Positions 59,501 through 64,000 of a stretch of DNA of 64,000 nt are shown one piece after another; the stretch's first letter is position 1, and every line of letters begins with the position of its first letter. The notes beneath the pieces are model-generated. The model saw nothing but the letters and a program-made list of their open reading frames with translations, was not told the DNA's origin and made no database searches. Made by a program: the position numbers and the translations under genes. Source of the DNA: Anas platyrhynchos. Taxonomy: Eukaryota; Chordata; Aves; Anseriformes; Anatidae. The stretch is taken from assembly GCF_047663525.1 (NCBI RefSeq), contig NC_092592.1, positions 20,286,001 to 20,350,000 on the forward strand, given 5' to 3'.

Positions 59501-62500
59501 TTGGATTTAAACCTCCAAGGAAAGGAAAGCTCTGGGACTTAAACCCCCAAGGAAAGGAAAGAGGATGTGAGAGTAATCATCTCTGAAGGATTTAAGCCTC
59601 TCTGCCAGGCTTTGCTAACTGCCAACAGAGAAGTATCCTAGAAAGCAATTTGGAAGTGAAGCAAAGCAAAGTTCTAGAGATTTAGCTGGGTACATCAGCT
59701 CCTTTTGCTCCCTACCAGTTACCTCCAGATATTAGCTGCTGCACTGTTACTGCCTCCCTGCTAGGGGGAAGCAGCCTTATCCTCCAGTTCTGCAAGTGCA
59801 GGAAGCCCAGCAACTTGCCCAAGGTTATACCTCATCAGTCACTGTCATTTATAGATGTATTACAACCCAGAGAATGCTGTTTATCTCTAGTGCAATTAAA
59901 GAACCATATAATCCCTTGAGAAGGCTACTATGCAAGTAGCACAAGTTAACCTGAGACAACACTTGGTCTGGGCACGCATTGCCAGAGATGCTGCAGGAAG
60001 CTATATTGATTCCTAAACATGCACATACAGCTCCGTTCCCTCCAGCACTGCCTCACCAGCATCCCAGCCAGCTGTCTGAACGCTGGATCTTATAGTACCT
60101 TACCCCTACCCCAACAGGGGTGTAGAAAACCAGCCTGAGGAAGGGAAGCAAAGCAAAACAAAACATCTTGGCTGATTTCCCAGGGAGCAGCAGTGTCAAA
60201 GCTGGCCAGCCTCCAGGACAAGTAAATACATCTTACCAGCTTTAACGCCACCCTTCAGCTCTCTGAAGTGCTTGACACCTTCTTTCAGAAGCCGCCGCAC
60301 AGCCCCGTAACTCTACCCCCGCAGCATGCTCCAGCCAGCACCAAGCAGGAGGCCACCTGCCCAGCTTTGCTCAGGCCCCTTGGGTGTTGTTGGACAAAAC
60401 ACTGGCAGGCTAACATCTCATCTCAACGTAACTACCACAACTTTGTTAGGACCCCACCTAATGAGCTAATTTATAGCAGCTGATGGTCAGGCCAATTTTT
60501 TTTTTTTTTGTAAGTTGCACAGGTGAACTTTAATTGCACCATTCTAGGCTTTGTTGGCACCAGGTTTCAAAGAGCTGAGCATTGTTGTTAGCCTCTTTCA
60601 AGATCTGTAGCAGAAACAGTCTGCATCTTGGAAGGCCCATGGCTTAGAGTCCATAACCCAGTCAACAAAGAGGAATAAGAGACTATTACTTATGTGAGAT
60701 GAAGCAAGAACTCCAGTTTCAGGTTGCTGCCTTTATCACAGCTGATCTCTGCGGTAGCATGGATGACCTTGCTGATCATGGGAAAGTATCATTGAATGAA
60801 TGAGGATCAGGTGCCTAAACATGTTGCAAAATCCTGCTGTCTTTTGCATCCATTCTAAACTTGTGGTGGAAGATGATAACATTTTGCATCATCACAAGGG
60901 GCTGGGAGGATAAATCAGAAATAAATTAAGCACTGTGGTTACAGGGCCTGTCAGTGACAAGATCAATGGTTTGCAGCCTACAAGAGATAAACAATAAATT
61001 GTTGTGAAACTATTTGATATTGCTAATGGTCATGGAATGGGGGCAACTTTCTCAGCTCTGGAGCTGGTGGAATTGAGGGGACCTTCTCACGAGGGTCAGG
61101 GCGTTCATCTCTTTTTTATTTTTTCTGTCTCCACCAAACTTTGCAGCTCACATTGCAGCTTTGGTATTCATAAGAGATAGGAATTAAAGCATCTGACATC
61201 TCCTTCTGTAAGCAGCAAGACCTCACGTTATTACGCTGCTTCCTGATTTCAGACAAAGAAATATTTGTGTAGGCCAGGGTGAAACCGGTTAAGCAAGAAA
61301 AAAAAGGGGCAGGTTGAAAGACAGTGAGAGAATCTCCAATCAAACGAGAACATGGCATGATTAATAAGAGAAGGCAATCAGATCCTGTGGGAATAGACTA
61401 CTACTGCGTTCAGTCATTCCTGGTAGGAATGACAGCTGCATGATATGCTCTTAAAAAGAAAACCATTCCATTGGCAATGTCTTTCTCTTGTCACCCGTCC
61501 CAACAATGCTCTGGCGTTGCATTGCTGACAGTCCAGCACTGACTCAAATGTGGCTCTTTGCAGCGGAGAGATGCCTGTGAATGCTGTCAAGGGAAGTGAG
61601 CATAGGTCTGTATTGGATAAACAAGATCTTTTATGAGGGGTTAAAAGCACTACATGCTCATAGAAAGCCCCAAAGTATTCCCATCAGATAGGAGTCTTTG
61701 TCACTCTCAGCCTTTTTGAAAATCCAGTGTGAAATATTAAATCTGTGTCTGCCAATGAGCAGCGAAGGGCATGTTTCAGTGGTGTTCCAAGAAATTCTTA
61801 AGATCAAATAGAAGGAATATTTAAATAAAGTAGAAAATGACTCATATAATAGCTAGCTTGGACTTGATGAGTAAAATTCTCTCGTTTGCTGACATTGCGG
61901 AAAGCAAGCTGGAGGAGGGAAGGCTGGAAAATGGGTTGTTTCAGAAACAGGATTTTTTCTGGGTTCCCACGAAGGAAGGCTGCACAGAGCAGAACTCCCT
62001 TCCACTGGGCTTCAGACTTTTCTACCTGCTTAGGGACAGTTATGCTACCAGGAGTGAGTTTCTAAAGCAGCTGCATGTTTGATGCTAGGCAAAAAGGAAG
62101 GAAGGTAGGAGAGGGGATTGAAAGGAAATGAAGTAGGAAGTAAGATATCCTGACGTGTGTGCGCATTGTAGCCCTCCGAGGTACCCTGGATCAGATGGTA
62201 ATAAGGGCTCAGGATTCTGCTCTGTGAAATGCTAGGTCCAGAAAAACTGTGAAAAAACCTGGGGCCAGATATTCAGCTCACGTAGGTCAGCCTTTCATCC
62301 AGAAGCTGTTCAACACTTCATCCACATCACTGCATAAAATAGTTGTGATGTGGAAATGCGTCGTCTTTGCCCACGTGCAAAAACTCATGAACAAAGCTGC
62401 TCCCATGCCCTTTCTCTTTAAAGGGAAGGTAAGAGTTCATTTAAAGAAATGACTTCATAGATAAAGCCATGCAGGGACTACAAAAGATCTACAATGCCTC

Positions 62501-63880
62501 ATTTACTTTTCCTATCAGTACTTGCTTTTCATCACCTGTATGTGTGCAGAGCACTACTGACCAAACAGTTTGCAAATTACTTGTTGCAATCTGAAATCCA
62601 CTCAAATCTCCAGAAATACACATTTAGTTTTGCACATTTTTTTCTGCTGCTGCCTCAGAATACATTTAATCAGAAGAAATAGTTTAGCCTTAAATTAATG
62701 TATTGTGCTTATCTGTGTCTGCATGCAAGTAATCACTAAAATTCATGTGACTTTTTGTACTGTTTCCTACCTACCTACTAAATCAGAACTCTGTGCATTT
62801 GTAACCCTCCCCCGAAGGACACAGAGTCTGTGAAACAAAACACTTCTGTTACAGCAAAGTCTACAAGAAAGTCTCATATAGCTTAAGAAAAACAAACCAG
62901 GGCTGCCCCCTTCTACTGCGTTACTATATAGACAGCTTTCAATCCCACATCCCTCAGGCAATGCAGTATAGATTAGACTGAGCTTTGCAGCCCCTTGTGA
63001 CTTTCTACTTGTTTTCCTTTATGCAGGTAAGAAGAGCCCACCTGCTGAGGACAAAGTAGTGCTAACACACATGAAGATACTGACCAACGAAGGAATTCAG
63101 AACCCAGCGCTAACACCAGAGACCCCCACTGATGCAGCCTGCACCGAAGAGCCCCATCTCCCTGGTGCCAGCCTCCCCCAGGACTGCCAGGGAAGTCCCA
63201 ATGCTGTGGCCCCGGAGGCAGACCCAGACTGTGCAGATGCCCCGGCAGGCACAGACTATGTAGCCACACTGCCTGACCTCAGCACCTTTGAGTCCAAGTG
63301 CCAGCTTCACAGATTCTCCAAATTTGAGTCTGAGGACTCAGGGGTCGAATTGCCAAGTGGGGCTAATTCTCCATCGACGCCAACAGGTTCAGAGAAGAGC
63401 TTTGTGCTTCACAACAGAGACTCATTTTGCGACTCGGGCGTGCTTAGCACCTCTTCGTCCCCAGAAATTGACCATCTGATAACGAGAACATGTAAAGAAC
63501 GTGCCAGAAAAGTCAGTCACCAAGGTCCAGAGAGTGAAAAGCAAGCTGAGTGCTACAGCCAGGAGTCTGATGCTGTGCAGGTTCCCACAGCTCCCCTTGA
63601 CAACTTCAGTGTCCCTCAGGAAGGAGAAAATCCTGGTGAACATTTTGACCAGAGCGAAAGGCAATCTCTGGAAAAGGAACCTGCACCAGAGATGGACCTA
63701 CCCAGGGAAAGCACTCTTCCCACCCCAGATCCTGTAGAAGAGCCAAAGACAATTGCTGACAATTACCCAGAGAGCTTTGGCAGCATGCAAGACCTTCAGA
63801 TCCCTGGGCATCCACTGAAGAAGTACCCCACAAGTGACAGCCTGGATGAATACATGGATGAATGCTGTCGACTGAGTGAG
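53472..63880 (+). CDS. Unidentified Ser/Glu/Pro-rich protein gene, 5' part (possible C8orf58-like paralogue)
   Basis: I do not recognise this protein with certainty. A first exon (53472-53520, or 53643-53685, or read through as 53472-53685) joins in phase 1 to an 854-nt exon (63027-63880) and gives about 300 residues before the window ends: MFSWHRSFALAAPWRRG or MLRSLLSGCLCPHAG, then KKSPPAEDKVVL onward. The large exon is acidic and rich in Ser, Glu and Pro, with ESEDSGVELPSGANSPSTP, RDSFCDSGVLSTSSSPEID and, at its end, SDSLDEYMDECCRLSE. No transmembrane segment or known catalytic motif is seen; it looks disordered with short conserved linear motifs and probably continues into a coiled coil outside the window. 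The link to C8orf58 is inference from the ESEDSGVE-like motif and from C8orf58 lying beside PDLIM2 in human, as this gene lies near PDLIM1. Confidence 0.72.
53643..53685 (+). CDS. Third gene, candidate alternative first coding exon 1b
   Basis: The ATG has C at -3 (weaker context). It encodes MLRSLLSGCLCPHA plus one base, with donor GCAG|GTAAGG, phase 1, in the same frame as exon 1a. It may be a separate start, or the 3' part of a longer exon 53472-53685 of 72 residues. Confidence 0.5.
55806..55989. repeat. AT-rich block with 24-bp direct repeats
   Basis: TATACAAATTGCATACTATT(ACTA) at 55806-55829 recurs with one change (T for C) at 55966-55989, 160 bp away. The DNA between is almost entirely TAAT/ATTA-like words. 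The first copy overlaps the perfect 18-bp palindrome at 55821-55838. Confidence 0.85.
55821..55838. repeat. Perfect 18-bp palindrome CTATTACTATAGTAATAG
   Basis: Reads the same on both strands. It is within the AT-rich intron block. Confidence 0.95.
57431..57442. repeat. C12 homopolymer
   Basis: Twelve C bases followed by an A-rich stretch. Confidence 0.95.
59507..59561. repeat. Two-copy 23-bp tandem repeat (32-bp period)
   Basis: TTAAACCTCCAAGGAAAGGA(AAG) at 59507-59529 and TTAAACCCCCAAGGAAAGGA(AAG) at 59539-59561, one mismatch. A recent local duplication. Confidence 0.92.
60497..60900 (-). other. Possible retrocopy or cryptic 3' end on the minus strand
   Basis: Read on the minus strand, a non-coding-looking stretch ends ATTAAA, about 20 nt of sequence, and then about 14 A bases (plus-strand T run near 60497-60510). 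That is the arrangement left by retroposed mRNA. I find no recognisable parent protein and no target duplication, so this is only a candidate. The upper boundary is arbitrary. Confidence 0.25.
63027..63880 (+). CDS. Third gene, large coding exon (854 nt)
   Basis: The acceptor is TTTATGCAG at 63018-63026 and the donor GAG|GTAAGG at 63880/63881. It is open throughout, two bases plus 284 codons, phase 0 at its 3' end. Codon use and the alternation of acidic and serine clusters (FESEDSGVELP, RDSFCDSGVLSTSSSPE, SDSLDEYMDECC) support real coding. The first bases GTAAGA also form a 5' splice-site consensus directly after the acceptor. The frame stays open to 63979 past the donor, but the consensus donor and the loss of motif-like sequence argue that the exon ends at 63880. 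Confidence 0.85.
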
Positions 63881-64000
63881 GTAAGGAAGGCACCTGAACT
63901 GAATCTTGTAGCTAGGCCTGTCCAAATACCTCTGTCAGAGTGCTGTTATCTGTCTCAGGTCAGGACACGTCTGAGTTAGAAAATCTCCCCTGAAACTGCT
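63881..64000 (+). other. Start of the second intron of the third gene
   Basis: Begins GTAAGG; the next exon is beyond the window. The stop codon at 63977-63979 would end the protein if the donor were not used. Confidence 0.65.

Larger units (their letters stand above)
53686..63026 (+). other. First intron of the third gene (9.3 kb)
   Basis: Runs from GTAAGG to TTTATGCAG. I see no coding exon in it. It contains an AT-rich palindromic and repeated block (55.80-56.0 kb), a C12 tract (57431-57442), a 23-bp duplicated unit (59507-59561) and a T-tract with a retrocopy-like flank (60497-60510). The open frames in the first kilobase continue the CpG island's compositional bias and are not supported as genes. 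Confidence 0.6.

Noticed and set aside
63059..63979. The large open frame taken as a free-standing 306-codon gene with a GTG start
   Set aside because: The frame continues upstream to a good splice acceptor at 63026 and has a consensus donor at 63880, so it is an internal exon of a split gene.

Overview
This window is nuclear DNA of a bird. The evidence is split vertebrate genes with GT-AG introns, two CpG-rich promoter islands in otherwise CpG-poor DNA, two 5'-truncated CR1 retroposon ends of the avian type, and a solo LTR of the avian ERVL type. The species cannot be fixed from the sequence. Nothing prokaryotic, viral-replicating or CRISPR-like is present.

Layout. (1) Positions 25-5106, plus strand: the last three coding exons of PDLIM1 (CLP36/elfin), including its whole C-terminal LIM domain, with the 3' UTR and an AATAAA at 5438. 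Earlier exons lie outside the window. (2) 5460-9840: intergenic tail between two convergent genes. (3) 33994 down to 10286, minus strand: the complete coding region of HELLS (LSH/SMARCA6). I rebuilt it as 22 coding exons, all with GT-AG borders and matching phases, totalling 2514 nt including the stop (837 residues, against 838 in human). Its introns hold a 600-bp solo ERVL LTR with a 5-bp target duplication and a truncated CR1. Its promoter is a CpG island with two TCTCGCGAG elements, and a second CR1 fragment lies about 245 bp upstream of the start codon. (4) 34.4-53.25 kb: a long stretch in which I see no supported gene. (5) 53.3-64 kb, plus strand: the start of a third gene. It has a TATA-containing, CpG-rich promoter, two short upstream ORFs, two in-frame and phase-matched candidate first exons, a 9.3-kb first intron, and an 854-nt exon coding for a serine/glutamate/proline-rich, probably disordered protein that runs off the window.

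How the parts relate. PDLIM1 is a cytoskeletal adaptor and HELLS a nuclear SNF2 remodeller needed for DNA methylation. They are neighbours by synteny, not by pathway. In human the same two genes face each other across the CYP2C cluster and ACSM6, which are absent here. The third gene is not recognised with certainty. A C8orf58-like identity is offered only as a hypothesis, based on the PDLIM/SORBS paralogous neighbourhood. The most unusual signal is at the second exon of this gene: its first bases (GTAAGA) would rebuild a strong 5' splice site after splicing, the hallmark of a recursive-splicing exon.
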